Assembly (NCBI GenBank): GCA_002270565.1
Contig: NQMI01000169.1
Span: forward strand, 1-64,000
DNA length: 64,000 nt
From: Stenocarpella maydis
Lineage: Eukaryota; Ascomycota; Sordariomycetes; Diaporthales; Diaporthaceae
Direction: 5' to 3'
Under the pieces are notes generated by a model. The model was not told the origin of the DNA and did not search any database. It was given only the letters and a program-made list of their open reading frames with translations. Positions 46,436-59,260 of the stretch are shown here, one piece after another. The number at the start of each line of letters is the position of its first letter. Positions within the stretch are counted from its first letter, which is position 1. The position numbers and the translations under genes are program-made.

Positions 46436-46845
46436 AGCGAGCCCTGCGAGAGCTTGATTGCGGGCCCCTGGCTTCATCTCGACCCTGCGGGCTTGCCCAG
46501 GTAGAGACGTCATAATCCAAGGCTCCCTCAGGACGCCCGCACGTGGTTGCGTTGCTTGTGCCCCGCCAGTCACAACCCAACCCAACAGCAGTACAAAGCA
46601 GCTCCAGGCCCGCCGACTAGTCTAGTTGATTGAGTGATTGATTGATCCCTCCTCCAGCTTACTTACCCCTTCCCCACCACCATCCATCCACATGCGACTC
46701 GACCCGTCGACCCGGACTTGACGACCCTCTCCGTCCTTAGGCTGCGTATTTCCTCTCGCCTGACTGCCCTTCTCCTTCCAATACCATATCCCACCCAGCA
46801 TCTCCAACCAGCAACAGCATAGAGTCAGCCCATAACTACGCAATC

Positions 46846-49097
46846 ATGAACGTCCTCAAGCTGCAGAGGTTTGTACCAGAGGCCCACCCACCACCATCCG
46901 GCAACCCCCGGCCCAACCCTGCGCGCTCATCGAGGGTCGAAGTTGGGCTGGGCTGGGCTGAGGGACCGTGAGATCCAAGGGGCTGACAATCTCACCACCA
47001 ACGCAGGAAGTTCCCCCAGTTCCAGCAGAACGACATATTCGGCCTGGCAGACGCCTTCCGAAAGCTCGATGTCGACGACAAGGGCTACCTAGACGAGGCC
47101 ACCGCCATCAAGGCAACCCAGGCAAGCGAGCGACAACCCTACGATGTCGTGCGACAAGCACTCAAGGAGGTCGAGCTCGACTCTTCCAGGCGCGTGGAGC
47201 TGGAGGACTATGTCGGCGTACGTACATCATGAGAGGCGCCCCCGTTAGTGGCCAGCCGCCCACACCAGTCACCCGTGCTGACACGAAATTAACAGCTCAT
47301 CGCAAAACTCCGCGAGTCGTCCCCTGCCCAGGTCGCCATGCGCACAGGAGGCGCCGCCCCCGCCTCTCCCAGCAGCGTCGTCGCACAGCGCACCGGCGGC
47401 GCTGCCGTCGGCGGCCACGCCCAGAAGTCCAGCATCAGCGGCAAGATCCACGTACAAGGTTCGAATGCCAACATCACTCACACCATCAACGAGGACGAGC
47501 GCACCGAGTTCACCCGCCACATCAACGCCGTCCTTGCCGGAGATGCAGACATTGGCGACCGCCTGCCCTTCCCCACGGACACCTTCGAGATGTTCGACGA
47601 GTGCCGCGACGGGCTGGTCCTGGCCAAGCTCATCAACGACAGCGTACCGGATACCATCGATGAGCGTGTCCTCAACGTCCCCGGCAGGAAGATCAAGAAA
47701 CTGAACGCATTCCACATGACCGAGAACAACAACATTGTAATTGAGTCTGCAAAGGGTATCGGCTGCTCCGTCGTCAATATTGGCAGTGGGGATATCATTG
47801 AGGTTCGCGAACATCTCATCCTGGGTCTGATCTGGCAGATCATCCGAAGGGGTCTCTTGGGCAAGATTGACATTAAGCTGCACCCGGAGCTGTACCGGTT
47901 GTTGGAGGAGGACGAGACCCTCGAGCAGTTCCTGAGACTGCCTCCAGAGCAGATCCTCCTGCGCTGGGTCAACTACCACCTGAAGGCCGCCAACTGGCCC
48001 CGGCGCGTTGCCAATTTCTCCACCGACGTCAAGGACGGCGAGAACTACGCTGTTCTCCTGGCGCAGATTGGCTCCGAGTACGGTTGCACAAGAGCCCCTC
48101 TGCAGACACGGGACCTGCTGCAGCGTGCCGAGGAGGTCCTCCAGGATGCCGACAAGCTGGGCTGCCGCAAGTTCCTGACCCCCAAGTCTCTCGTCGCCGG
48201 AAACCCAAAGCTCAACCTCGCTTTTGTCGCAAACCTGTTCAACACTCACCCTTGCCTCGACCCTATCACGGAAGAGGAGAAGCAGGAAGTGGAGGACTTC
48301 GACGCCGAGGGCGAGCGCGAGGCCAGGGTCTTTACCCTGTGGCTCAACAGTCTGGACGTCCAACCTGCTGTCCAATCCTTCTTTGACGACCTGCGGGATG
48401 GCTCAATACTGTTGCAAGCGTACGACAAGGTCATCAAGGGCTCCGTCAACTGGCGGCATGTCAACAAGCCTCCGGCGAATGGTGGCGAGCTAATGCGGTT
48501 CAAGGCTGTCGAGAACACAAACTACGCGATCGAGCTTGGGAAGCAGAACGGCTTCTCCCTGGTCGGTATTCAAGGTGCGGATATCACCGACGGACAAAAG
48601 ACCCTCACCCTCGGCCTGGTGTGGCAGCTGATGCGCAAGAACATCACCGTCACGCTGGGTGCCCTCGCACAACGGCTCGGCAAGCGCGAGATTACCGACG
48701 CCGAAATGGTCAAGTGGGCGAACGACATGTCCCGCAAGGGCGGCAAGAACTCGACCATCCGCTCCTTCAAGGACGGCAACATCGGCACCGGTGTCTTCCT
48801 GATCGACGTGCTGAACGGCATGAAGAGCAACTACGTCGACTACGACCTCGTCACGCCGGGGCGCACCGACGACGACGCCTACCTCAACGCCAAGCTGAGT
48901 ATCTCGATTGCGAGAAAGATGGGCGCCACCATCTGGCTGGTGCCCGAGGATATCTGCCAGGTCCGGTCCCGTCTGGTCACAACCTTTATTGGTAAGCTCC
49001 TGAACCCATGTAACGATTTTGCTCTTGGCGTGCGCACACAGTGGCTAACGGCACGATTCAAGGCTCCCTCATGGCCACTCACGAGAAGATGCAGTAG
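46846..49097 (+). CDS. SAC6: fimbrin (actin-bundling protein)
   Basis: Four exons, 46846-46868, 47007-47217, 47296-48991 and 49063-49097, give 654 aa. The first exon is only 23 nt (MNVLKLQR) and the last encodes SLMATHEKMQ. An N-terminal EF-hand region (DVDDKGYLDE) precedes four calponin-homology domains arranged as two actin-binding modules. These include KKLNAFHMTENNNIVIESAKGIGCSVVNI, LLRWVNYHLKAANW, VFTLWLNSLDVQP and MVKWANDMSRKGGKNSTIRSFKD. Fimbrin crosslinks filaments in actin patches and the contractile ring and supports endocytosis and polar growth. Length and domain order are normal and no lesions are seen. The symbol is that of the yeast orthologue. Confidence 0.96.
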
Positions 49098-50256
49098 TTT
49101 ATTATGTTGCAGTTGAAGAGATGGACAAGGTGCACTTCGTTTTCGACGGTGGAGCGGGACCAAAATTAAGGGGGAAGAGAGTTTCTTGTTGGTAGCGTTC
49201 TCCCGGCTCTTTCGCGTGCCCTTTGCCCCTCTGCTTCGCGATGCGACAGATGTTTTTGTTTCTGTAGTATTCATGGCAATAGCTCTTGAAGAAAGACGAC
49301 CAATCCTTAGCGGATTGTGCTTAATTCATTCATGCAATGTGTTCTTCGTTGGCAGCTCAATTTCATTCAGCGGCCTTCGTGAAAGGTCAGGAATCTGCCT
49401 TACCCAAGTCTTCTCGATAACGCAACGGCCGCCACAGGTGTAATTAAGTGCCTGAATTCATGTGCCCGCGGCGGCGGCTGTGCAAGTTAGCGTAGGTACA
49501 TCATTCCATTTCCAGCATTCACTGCATCTGCACCGCCAATCCGAGAATCACATGACTGCTGATGGGTCTCTCAGCAGGCTGCGCCCAAGAGGGCTGAGTG
49601 GCCAAGTGGATTCAGCATGGCGCATAAACTGCATATACATCTTTGCACCCCTCAACCTCTACGGCATGCCTTGAAGGAGCCTGCTAACGTCGGTGGAAAT
49701 TTGTTTGCACGGCTTTTCGCTGTACCATACCGCCAAAATCCGCTTGAAGTCGCCATTTCATCCTCACGCATGCATGCACGAGTCGTGATACCCGTGTTGC
49801 CTATAGCATCACAGCTCGACCAACCCGTGGGCCGTAGGTGGACCGCAGACCGAGTGTCGAAGCAGCTCGTCCTAAGCGGCAAGCTGAATCCGGGGGCGCG
49901 CCTGGGGTTGGAGATCTCGAGGTTAACGCAGGCCCTTGATGATGAGCGCAGAAAAGAGTTCCGCCTCGTGCGGACTGCGGAAGGCGGCCAGATGCCGGGT
50001 TGGGACGTCAACAGAGGTCACCGAGGAGATCAATCAGGAGGAGGCGTGCCAGCACCGGTCCTGGCTTCCTAATGATCTCGAATCCAGAAGTTTGCCAGTG
50101 TTGGCGACGTCCTCGTTGGAGGCTCCCAAAATCTCATTGCAAGGGGGTATGGAGTGCCGGGAGGCTGTCATTGAGTGTGAGTTTATTCCGCAGGCATCTC
50201 CATCTTGTAACGGGGTTTGAGGACGGGTCCAGGGAATCCGATAGAATTAATACATA
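49098..50256. other. 3' flank of fimbrin and transposon flank
   Basis: The fimbrin 3' UTR is followed by DNA with no convincing gene. Frames of 70-150 codons overlap on both strands and lack domains. Composition is normal until the transposon boundary. Confidence 0.45.
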
Positions 50257-51484
50257 ACATTGTCGCCCCGGCTTCCGGCAGGGCCCCCCTTCCGGCCGCC
50301 CTACCCACCCACCATGCCACTATTCCCAACGTTAATTTCCCGCCACAACTATTACCGAGCCCTCTTCTGTTGGTATTGAGGAATCGTCAGAATCGTCGCT
50401 ATCAGGCGATACAGCCCCAGCCTCAATTTGAGCCCTCCGAATAGCCTCAATATCAGCAAAAGTCTCGTTTGGGTTAATTTGGACCTTCTTCCTTTGGACC
50501 TTCATACAGGCCTCAATTTTACTTTATAGCTCCTCATTTTTTTAAGGATATTACCAAGTCAAACTCTTTCTTATTATATCCCTTAAGAATTTTTCTAAAG
50601 AGTACTTATTATATGGGGCTTAAGTATTTCTAGCGGGCATAATTAGCCATTATAAACCTTAACTCTTATGATTACTTAGGCATCTTAAAAATAATATTTA
50701 AGAGCTAAGATTTAAACCTATATACTCTATTTTCATTAATAAAGCTATTCCTAATAGTAGATTCTTTAAAATTAGTCTCTACCTGGTGGTTTTTAAGGAT
50801 ATAGTTACTTAATAGTGCTCTTACTTAATTAACTAGCTATAACCCTATTTTTCTCCACCCAGAACGAATATTTACTATTATAAATATCTCTCCTTAAGCC
50901 TTATAATAGTAATAGAGGAATCTCCGTTTAGCTATAATCATTAATATATTNGCTTTAATATACTAATTCTTCCTTAATTAGAGCTCCGGGTAATAAGAAA
51001 GGAAGCCCCTAAACTAAGTCCTTTCAAGGGGAGGGTAGTCTTTATTCAGGAAGGCTAGGCAGGCTGCTAGACCCTGTAGATTATATTAGGTAAGGGCAAG
51101 CCCTAGATAACTCTGATTTATTATAAATAGAGCCAATGAATCCTCTTAAAGTTAGAAAGAAGCCTCTAAAGTAGGGCAGCCTCTTGCTGGCTTAATTTGC
51201 TGTTAAGCTAATCAAATAGTATAGCGCGAGGGATATACTAGGTCTTAGAGGCCCGCCTAATAGATATACCATCTTTAATTACAATAATAGTATCATAAAC
51301 TTCTGCTTCTACGTATTGCTTTATAATTATCTAATTGATATATATATAAAGTTTGGTAAGAAGAAAAAATCCCTTATTAAGATATTTAAGTTTTCCTAGA
51401 GGGTGGGTACAGATGCGTTCATACGCGTACGCGGTTGTGGGGCGACCGGAAGAGGGGCCCGGCCGGAAGCCGGGGCGACGATGT
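50257..51484 (-). mobile_element. shortened, RIP-mutated Fot1/pogo transposon
   Basis: Inverted ends of about 55 bp (ACATYGTCGCCCCGGCTTCC inward at both sides) bound a 1228-bp AT-rich body, flanked by TA at 50255-50256 and 51485-51486, the target duplication of Tc1/pogo elements. The minus strand begins with a psq/pogo helix-turn-helix like other Fot proteins (YVEAEVYDTIIVIKDGISIR...IPRAILFD, near 51330-51200). It ends with a RAGW-like segment and the acidic tail NPNETFADIEAIRRAQIEAG (near 50490-50420). The DDE catalytic core is largely missing and stops are frequent. Intact Fot1-type elements are about 1.9 kb, so this copy has an internal deletion plus C-to-T damage. An N occurs at 50951. 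Confidence 0.88.
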
Positions 51485-51946
51485 TAGTATGAAATATAAG
51501 AAGAGGGAGACAGAGGGCGCCCCTTAGGGGCCCTTAGGAAAGATCTATACAAAGTCGAAATTATATAAGCCGGACAACCAGTTCATAGGCACTACTTATT
51601 ATATTACCCCTTAACTGCAACAGGAAGCGCAACTACTAGCTATATTTATAGTATGATATATAATATAGCTAATAATGTTGTTATTACATATATTTAAATA
51701 TGTAAAAGACTTTCTCTTAAATATAATATAAAAAGTCTACTTAACTTTAAGACAAACAAATTCAATATTGATGTTTAAAATAGGCGCTTACTTAGGTATG
51801 TTTACATTAAATCACCATACGCTGGATTAAGGGGAGTTGTGGCGAATTTGTGCCGGGGATGCTAGGCAAAATTCAAAGATTATTAAAGCTAACTCTTGAA
51901 TTATGAACTAAAACTTCCCTTTTGCAGAATACCTACTGATATCACC
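51485..51946. other. AT-rich RIP-type fragment beside the Fot1 element
   Basis: AT-rich, stop-filled sequence, with a GC-rich palindromic patch GCGCCCCTTAGGGGCCC near 51509-51525. It is probably a fragment (perhaps an LTR) of another element into or beside which the Fot1 copy landed. It ends about 60-100 bp before the stop codon of the deacetylase gene. Confidence 0.45.
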
Positions 51947-54706
51947 TCACCTTATAGGCACAGGTGTAATCAGCTCGAAGGACACTCTCGCACCGTCGGG
52001 CCTCACCCAGAGGGTCAAGGGATCACTCCCAATCTGCTCCGATCGTGCGCCCTTGGTATCCCTCACCGGGCCAGGGAATGTAACCGGAATCTCGACTTGG
52101 CAATTCCCATCCGCGGCGGAAACAGTCGCTCCCACGAGGGTGTTCCCATCGGCCGAATAGTCCATCCTCAGCGCGGGCTGGCACTGGTCCCTCTGGCGCC
52201 TAGCGACAAACGCCCTACCGAGATCGTCTTGCTTGAGCGTGCGGATCGGCCAACTGACCAGTCTCGTCATCTCGTCCACCAGCTCCTCAACCCAGATTTG
52301 CAGAAGCGACAGGTTCGTGTACGAGTGGGCGGCGGTCTGAACGACGCCCGTGTCGACGGCGTGCATGTTTGCCTGGTGGAACATGTACGGATCGTGGCGC
52401 AGCGCGAGCAGGTTCCGCGCGGCAGCCACGCGCTCGATCTGCATGATGCCGTCGAAGCCCGTCGTCTGGCCCAGAGCGTTCTGCCAGAGCGCCGTGTTGG
52501 AGGCGGCGTCGTCACAATTAAAGTAGATGTTGGTCGCGAAACGGGGGATGATCTCGAGCCCTGCCGCTCCATTGCGCTCCTCGGTCGTCGTCAGCGTCCT
52601 GCAGCGTTGAGGATCAGCTTTCAAAGAAACCATGGAAGGAGTTTCTTTCAAACACAGCGTGGATCGGGCGATAGTGTGGCCATGGCACTTGAGATATACG
52701 CTCGGGGGGGGGGGGTTCATTCTTCCAAAGCGGGTTCAACATGGCCCCAGAAGCTGCTTACCAGAATGGGCGCTCAGTGTTCAGGAGGCGCGGGCGGGTG
52801 TTGTCGCCCACCACGTATATGATGCCGTTGCCTGTAAAGGCGCGGATTGCGTCGCCGTTGTGCAGGCCTGTGATCTGCGGCGGAACGAGGGACTGTGGGG
52901 AGAAGTTGGGGTGGCCCGAGAAGCCTGTGTTATTAAACCAAATCTGGTTGAAGCGGATCTCCTTGTCCACGTCGGAGAAGGTGGCATTGGACAATGCCAG
53001 ATGCGTGAACGTATGACTGACATGGTAGAACCCGTCAAGGTGGGTGGCGAAGTAAGTTGCGAGGGGGTCGAGGCTCTCGCACTGCTCGGACCAGGTGTAA
53101 GTTCGCTGCTCCGGGGGCCAGGCATCCTCGCCGGTCCCAAGAGGCTTCTTGAATTCCTGATCGACAAGAATAGGCTTGGGTGCCGTGATGACATTCGACT
53201 CTGGGGTGCAGGTATTGGTACCATATGATTCCTCCACAGCCTCTTCGATATTTCCGTTACCATTGTAGGCCATCTCAATCAAATAGTCAGACCCAGCGGG
53301 CATACGCGAATTGATGCTTCTTGTCCACGCGGCATGAGCCTCGACGTCAGCCACGCGCAAGCGGAAGTCTCTCGTGGTCCCGTCTGTGATGTGTTAGTAT
53401 CTTACTTTGGAGCTCCAAGTTGCATCTTTTGAATGTTTCCTGCGGGTTTATTAGGAAGCACTGAGGTAAAGAAGGCCCTGTGCTTACAGATTGTAGTTTT
53501 CAAGAGGACGTCGTCAATATGTGTTCCCAGGTACACCCGTCGTTGGCCGAGGTGTAGCCCACGTGTCATCCAGCTGATCCACGAATGCTGGATGAAGTTG
53601 GATGCTTGGGACCAGCCCGCAGCAAAGCTGGTGAAGAAGACCATCTGCTGGCGTGTACCGTTGGAATGTGGGATTTCGTTGATGACAGCAGCGGTGGCAT
53701 CGCTTGAGAATGCTGGTCCAGCGTGCAACTTGGCAATAGGATGGGTCGTTGCGGCGTCGGTCACGTCGGCGCCATAGTAGAATAGGCCATCCATGGCGAC
53801 AGTGCCACCTTGCTTGATCCCAGAGCTTTCGAAGCCCGTCAAGTTGGTGAAAGACCAGAGCTGGCCTGCGGCCGAAGAGCCTCCCGGCGCCCTGACGTTG
53901 ACACCAAACTGCGGCGTGGGGAAGACGTCCAGCCGCGCCATTCGTACGCCATACTTCACTTGGTAGTCATATAGCGCAGTCCACTGGGCGTCTGTCAAGG
54001 CACTGAGCCAGCCTATCCGCCCGGGCTCATTGTACTCGTACGCAAGCTCCTTGAGCGTCACTATACCCGCATAGTTGCCGTAGCCGTCTTGTTCAAGTGT
54101 TGGGAGAGCGGTACCAGCTTGGGGGAACGTGAGGACTTCATAAGGAATGCCGAGTCCCTCGAGTCCCAACGTACAGATGCCTGCGAAACTTGCAACCCAT
54201 TGGTCTCCGGTAGGGACGATGCAGAGGATGGTTTGTCTAACACCAAGAGCCCTGGAGTTGCTTAAGGATGGTGTGTCTGTTGTGTTGGTGCTGTTCGGGC
54301 TCGGTGTGACGGAGACTGTCGGAGCTGATGTGGTTATAGAGGCACTCAAACTTGCGCTCGCCGTGCTCTGGCTACCCGTGTTTTCTGTTGCGATGTTGAT
54401 ACCAGAAGAGATACTTGATATATCCGTTGCCGTGTTTGTGCCAGAAGACCCGGTTCTTGTGTTCGCGCCAAAAGAATTGCCGGCAGTGTCTACCGCTGAG
54501 TTCACACTCGAGGAGAAGACCGAGTTCGACGAAGAATCGTAGTCTGGGATTGTCACGGTGATGGAGGCCGTGCTATACTCCGTAACAGTTACAGAAGGGC
54601 ATGTATCGCCTGTTCCCTGGGCTATAGTAAGGGCGGCATCAAGAGAGAATATGAGAAATGCTATGCGCAAGGGCAAAGTCCACTTTGAAGTCATATCGCA
54701 GGTCAT
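51947..54706 (-). CDS. Agd3-like secreted polysaccharide deacetylase (CE18 type)
   Basis: Exons 54706-53488, 53383-52762 and 52598-51947 give 830 aa, close to Aspergillus Agd3. There is a signal peptide (LRIAFLIFSLDAALTIAQG), then a Ser/Thr-rich stretch to about residue 165, then a carbohydrate-binding region (ILCIVPTGDQW...YEYNEPGRIGWL). The catalytic domain has GTHIDDVLL, the metal-site motif HVSHTFTH at about residue 520, GLHNGDAIRAFTGNGIIYVVGDNTR and LALRHDPYMFHQANM. All splice joins match the family, for example HIDDVLLKTTI|YGTTRDF. Agd3 removes acetyl groups from galactosaminogalactan, giving cationic, adhesive biofilm polysaccharide. Here none of the other GAG-cluster genes (epimerase, glycosyltransferase, hydrolases) is adjacent. 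The 3' end lies against transposon DNA but the frame is intact. Confidence 0.9.
52685..52699. repeat. poly-G homopolymer in a deacetylase intron
   Basis: A run of about 10-11 G inside the 163-nt second intron (52761-52599). Its length is uncertain in assemblies, but it does not affect coding. Confidence 0.7.
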
Positions 54707-57577
54707 AACGAATGATTGACTTGGAGCACGTATGCCAGTGTAAAGAAGTACCGGTGGAGACTTAACTTCATCGAATGCAACGCTGGCAATGGGAGCCCAA
54801 TTCTTTATAAGCTAAGCTACCTCCTGAGGTACTGATATGGTTCAGAGTGGTGGGCTGGAAGACCAAGAGCAACTACCGGCGCCCGGGCATCAGTGCGGCC
54901 AGCATTTTCAGTGTTGATCATAAAATCTATTTATTCCAAGAGCCCCTATCTCGTCCTTGATGAATGGTTGAATGGCGTGCGGCTGGCCTGCTTATGCCAA
55001 GTTCCTCCATCGCATACCTCTTCAGCCGCAAATACGAACAAGTCCAGGTTTGACGTAAAAAGTTGTAAGCAGCATCGCGGCAGGGTATGTTTAAAATCAG
55101 TTGCCAAGTAATAGGCGACGCGCATCACGAGTTTGACAAGACTGCTTAAGGGTCCTTATCCCCGCAAGTTGGTCTTGGTAGGGGGTTCATCGCCAGTCTC
55201 TGGGAACGGCCAAGATGAATAGCACGTTAGCCAGGCTGGGCTTTCCCGTAAATCTGACGGCCCCACCTTGAAATAAGCGCAGCCAAGTATGCCTAGTATG
55301 GTCCTCTGTGCCTTTAATCCCCGAATTAGGGGCTGACAAAGAAAGGTATTTCCTTAGAACCGCGTCTCCTCCTATCAAGGTAGACACCAGCACGTTGACA
55401 TCGTGCATTGTACTCGGCTGAGATGCTGAAGTAATACTTACTACAGATGGTTCATTAAAGCTGCTCCCACGGGATGTGTGTGGCAGCCTCTCCGCAAGAC
55501 AAAGGCTAGCCAGGGCCCCTTTCTGCTCTCGGACCGCCCTTGCCCAGCGGCTCGACACTCCTTTTCGGGTACGACGTGATCGCCAAGACCGCCGTCGATA
55601 TCTTTGGCGTGCCGAGCTAGGAGTGATGTGAATAACTGGGCAGCTGGGCCACTGCCTACTGCTGTTCAAATCAGAGGCCTTTCGTTTCCTCGTTGCTAAG
55701 GCGGTAGAGACGACCTCCGGTTCTGTTGTGCTGCTAGACTTTCTGTCACAGTGTTGTTTATTCCTTCCGCTAGTTAGTTTCGTTTTTATCAGGTCGCAAT
55801 TCCTCTGTTAAAAGAATTTTGAAACATAAAAAATAAAAAATAAAAAAAAACAAAAGGGGAGCTGCGGCAGTCCCTTCATGCAGTCGTAAACTCTTTAAGA
55901 CCCAGAGTTAGCCAAGAAATACAATACCGGCAACAAATAAATTTCAAATACGGTATCTTTCAGCTAGCTATCATGTTACTGAACAATGTGCAGCGTTTCG
56001 GGTTTCCTAACTTGCAGAAATGGCGCGTGGACTCTCTCTGGCACTTAGGATCCAGCCGCATGTGTACTTTGACTGCCATTGATTGAAGACGTATTATTTC
56101 CTTCCACAGAGTTGGCTGCTGACTGAAGGTAACAGCTGCCCCATAACTTGAACGGACAGGTGATACTTGCCGAGGTTACTACCTAGGTACTAATTGCTTA
56201 CAACAGATTTGCTTTTCGTCCAGAATAGTCTAGGAACAGGATCTTAACACACAATGCCAGACAGTTCAAAAAATTGGACCAATTAGAGGCCAGATCATGT
56301 TTGCATGCTACTTGGCCCGAAGGAGAACCCTAACCCCAGATGGCCCTAGGGCCCCAGGAGGGTCTTTCTACCTGGTATAGAATTTCAATGGATATGTTTA
56401 CTACAGCGAGGACTACTGAAACTAATAGGATTTCTGATTTTCTGCATTTCAGTTTACTTCTTCATATGAACAGCCTATCATCTAGTTGTCAAGCGCAAAA
56501 GGCTCACCTTATTAAGCTTCAGTACCCAGTCGGCTTGCCTACCGAGGCACTGATCGGATCAAGAGCGAAACTAGCAGCTACCGAGTCACAAAGTTTAAGC
56601 GTATGTGTAAATGGAAATGACTCCATTAGATGCCTAAGCTATAGTGCCCCATCATGGAAATCGTCAAATGATCTCGCAAACGCGTTGGCTAACTAAGTTC
56701 TTCGAAATCCCAGCCCATGCTGCTACTAATAACTATATATAAGAACCCCCTATCAACTGTAATAATATTGTTCAAGCGAGATACCTCGGGGTGCTCCTCT
56801 GGTCTCAGAGGCTCTTGAGCTACATGCCCCGAACAAATCACAGAGAGTCGAGACAGTTTGACACTGATGATGGAGCATTTGAAAAGAGTGGCTGTGGATG
56901 ATATTTTCCCCAACACATGGTCTTCCACTTGTCCTGCTTCAAGGGTTAGGAGTATTGGCTGACCCCTGCTACCCTGGCCGGCTGCTTGACCCACTGCGGC
57001 TGCAGCTGCAAGCTGCAGCATGCAAGAGGCGTGAGAGGTTTACGGAGGAGTACTTGGTCGAAAGCCATACACACACGACTGTGTTCTCTGCTAATGCAAC
57101 GTGCCGATATCAGATCCAGTCCAGCAAGTAGACTAGATCAGATGGGGATAAATCTTTGACATTCAGGGACATTGATTGTGAACATGCTGCTGCTCTGTTG
57201 GTAGCGGTGAAACGTCAGTGTGCTGCTTGGTGATCCACTCATGGTCACCTTTCCCAGCCACCTCGTAACAGACCGAGGGGGTCACCCGGGTTTGCCCACT
57301 ACATACACCAGCAATAAGAACGCACCTCAAAAGACTGCAGCGGGTGCCACACCGCCTCACTGCCACACTGCCACCTCATCATCGCATTCAGCCTGCAAAC
57401 TTTATCTCACTTCTCACTGTCACTCTACACTACACTATCGAGGCGCGCCTGCATCTCCCAGCATCTGTCATGGTCGATCTGGCGAATCAAGTTCAGGCTT
57501 TCCTCGGTTCCTAGTGGGCGTGACCGACCCCCATCGCCTATCTCAGGCCTGCGTCCCACGCTCTCCTGTCCTTCAGC
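54707..57577. other. long intergenic stretch, no gene recognised
   Basis: TTATAAAG near 54805 (minus strand) is a plausible TATA box for the deacetylase gene. Frames of 110-160 codons at 55187-55669 (minus), 56340-56696 (plus) and 56689-57021 (minus) show no domain, signal peptide or good introns. A/T-rich simple sequence lies at 55828-55850. The last 150 bases are the leader of the GPI-protein gene. Confidence 0.45.
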
Positions 57578-58932
57578 ATGCGACCACTGTCGGACCTCGT
57601 GCGGCTGCCGGCCTCGCTGCTGCTGCTTGTGGCAGCTCAGATTGGCCATGGCCAGGCCGACGCCCAGCGCCTCCCGACGGCCATTCGAAAGATGAGCCCT
57701 GACGCAGGCGAGAAGCTTCTCCACGAGTACTACGCGTTCGGGGACGAGGCAGTGCCGCAGGTTGGAACCCATGCCCGGCCAGCCATGGCAGCCGAGGAAG
57801 TCTTGGATGCTGAAGAAGAGGAGCTCTTGGCCGCCAACTCCTCGGCTGCCATCTCATTCCGTGCTCCTTTTGCGCCGCACTTTGACTCGCACTTGGCGGC
57901 AAGGGGCAATGGTGGCGAGGCGGGCGGGTGGCACCTGTTCCAGAGAGCCAAGGATGTCGTCGCGAGGCTCGAGAAGAGGCAGTTCGCGTGCCCGACGGGG
58001 ACGTCAGACTGCTCGGCCATCGGCTACCCTAACAGCTGTTGTCAGGCGGGGACGGAGTGTGTGCACATCACAGACACCGGCTTGGGCCCAGTGGGATGTT
58101 GTCCAGATGGCATAACTTGCACTGGCTCAATTTCCTGCTCAGGATCCCAGCAAGGTTGTCCTTCGGATATCGGCGGGGGGTGTTGTATTCCTGGCTTCGT
58201 CTGTGCCAGCATTGGATGTGAGTGTGGAGCTGGTGCATCCCATCTCAAGAGTGACTCGCTAATGAACCTCCAGGCGTGCAGAGTGCGACTGCTACGGCCA
58301 CTGTCATCACTCAGACAAGCACGCTGACCTCGACGGCCGAAGGGTCCGCGACGACGACGACCAGCACAAGGACCAGGACAAGCTCGAGTTCAACCAGCAC
58401 GAGAGAGTCCTCCACAGCAGCCACGTCGACGTCGACGAGCCCAGCCGAGACCTCCTCTGGCCCAGGAGCACCCGTTCGCCCAACCTCGATGAGCACCCTG
58501 ACCACGCCTCCTGGCTACTGCCCCACGGGCTTCTACGCCTGTTCAGCCGTCTACGGGGGAGGCTGCTGCCAGACCGGCCGAGATTGCCAGGTGACCTCTT
58601 GCCCGTCGACAGTATCCACCACCATCATCTCGGATGGTGGCAAAACGATCGCCGTTCCCCTGACGGCTGTTCCCACCACCACATCGGAGGGGACATGCGC
58701 CGGCGGTTGGACCCTGTGCCCCACGGAAGCGGGACCGACTGCGGGATGCTGCCCGTCCGGGTACAACTGCGGCACTGCGAGCTGCTTCTTGGCCACGGGC
58801 AGCGCAACGGCCAGCCTCGCAAAGGAGCTGCCCAACACCAGCGGGTCACGGGTCGCAAGCCATGGCACGATGATGGCCTTGATGATGGTACCCGCCGCTT
58901 TAGGCTTTAGTTTTGGCATGGCGATGATTTGA
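57578..58932 (+). CDS. cysteine-rich GPI-anchored surface protein
   Basis: Two exons, 57578-58217 and 58274-58932, with a 56-nt intron (GTGAGT..GCTAAT..CAG), give 432 aa. It starts with a signal peptide (LPASLLLLVAAQIGHGQA). A Cys-rich module follows (CPTGTSDCSAIGYPNSCC...GCCPDGITC...GCPSDIGGGCCIPGFVC), then a long Ser/Thr stalk, then a second module (GYCPTGFYACSAVYGGGCCQTGRDC...CAGGWTLCPTEAG..GCCPSGYNCG). The C-terminal hydrophobic segment (MMALMMVPAALGFSFGMAMI) is a GPI signal. The layout matches fungal GPI proteins of the outer wall; the biochemical role is unknown. It neighbours two other secreted proteins. Confidence 0.88.
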
Positions 58933-59260
58933 TAGCTATTGCACAACAGACAGGTCTTGGTTTGGACTGTTTGCTGAGGGATAACGTCCGCGCAGGGGTG
59001 GCGGTTTGCGACCGATTCGGAATACGGGCATGGCAATCACAGAGACGGGCAAGCAATTGCTGGAAGCACAAAAGAGCCCCCCGGAGTGCAATCTATTGTT
59101 GAAAGCATACGATACCGACGAGAAACGAGTGCAGAAGTAAAACCGCATGGGCCCATCCACGCCTGTATTTGGGAGAACCACAGCCTCTAGCTTAGCAAGC
59201 TACTAACCACACCGCAAAATCTCCACCTGGCCATGTCAGCAAATGCCTGTTTCTAACCGA
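58933..59260. terminator. convergent 3' region
   Basis: Tail-to-tail interval between the GPI-protein gene and the GH5 gene, containing both 3' UTRs. No gene seen. Confidence 0.5.

Noticed and set aside
47269..48375. 368-codon minus-strand frame
   Set aside because: Antisense shadow of fimbrin exon 3.
49590..49615. A-box-like GAGTGGCCAAGTGG suggesting a tRNA-Ser
   Set aside because: No B box at the right distance and no cloverleaf can be folded.
51896..52822. 308-codon + frame
   Set aside because: Antisense shadow of the deacetylase gene.
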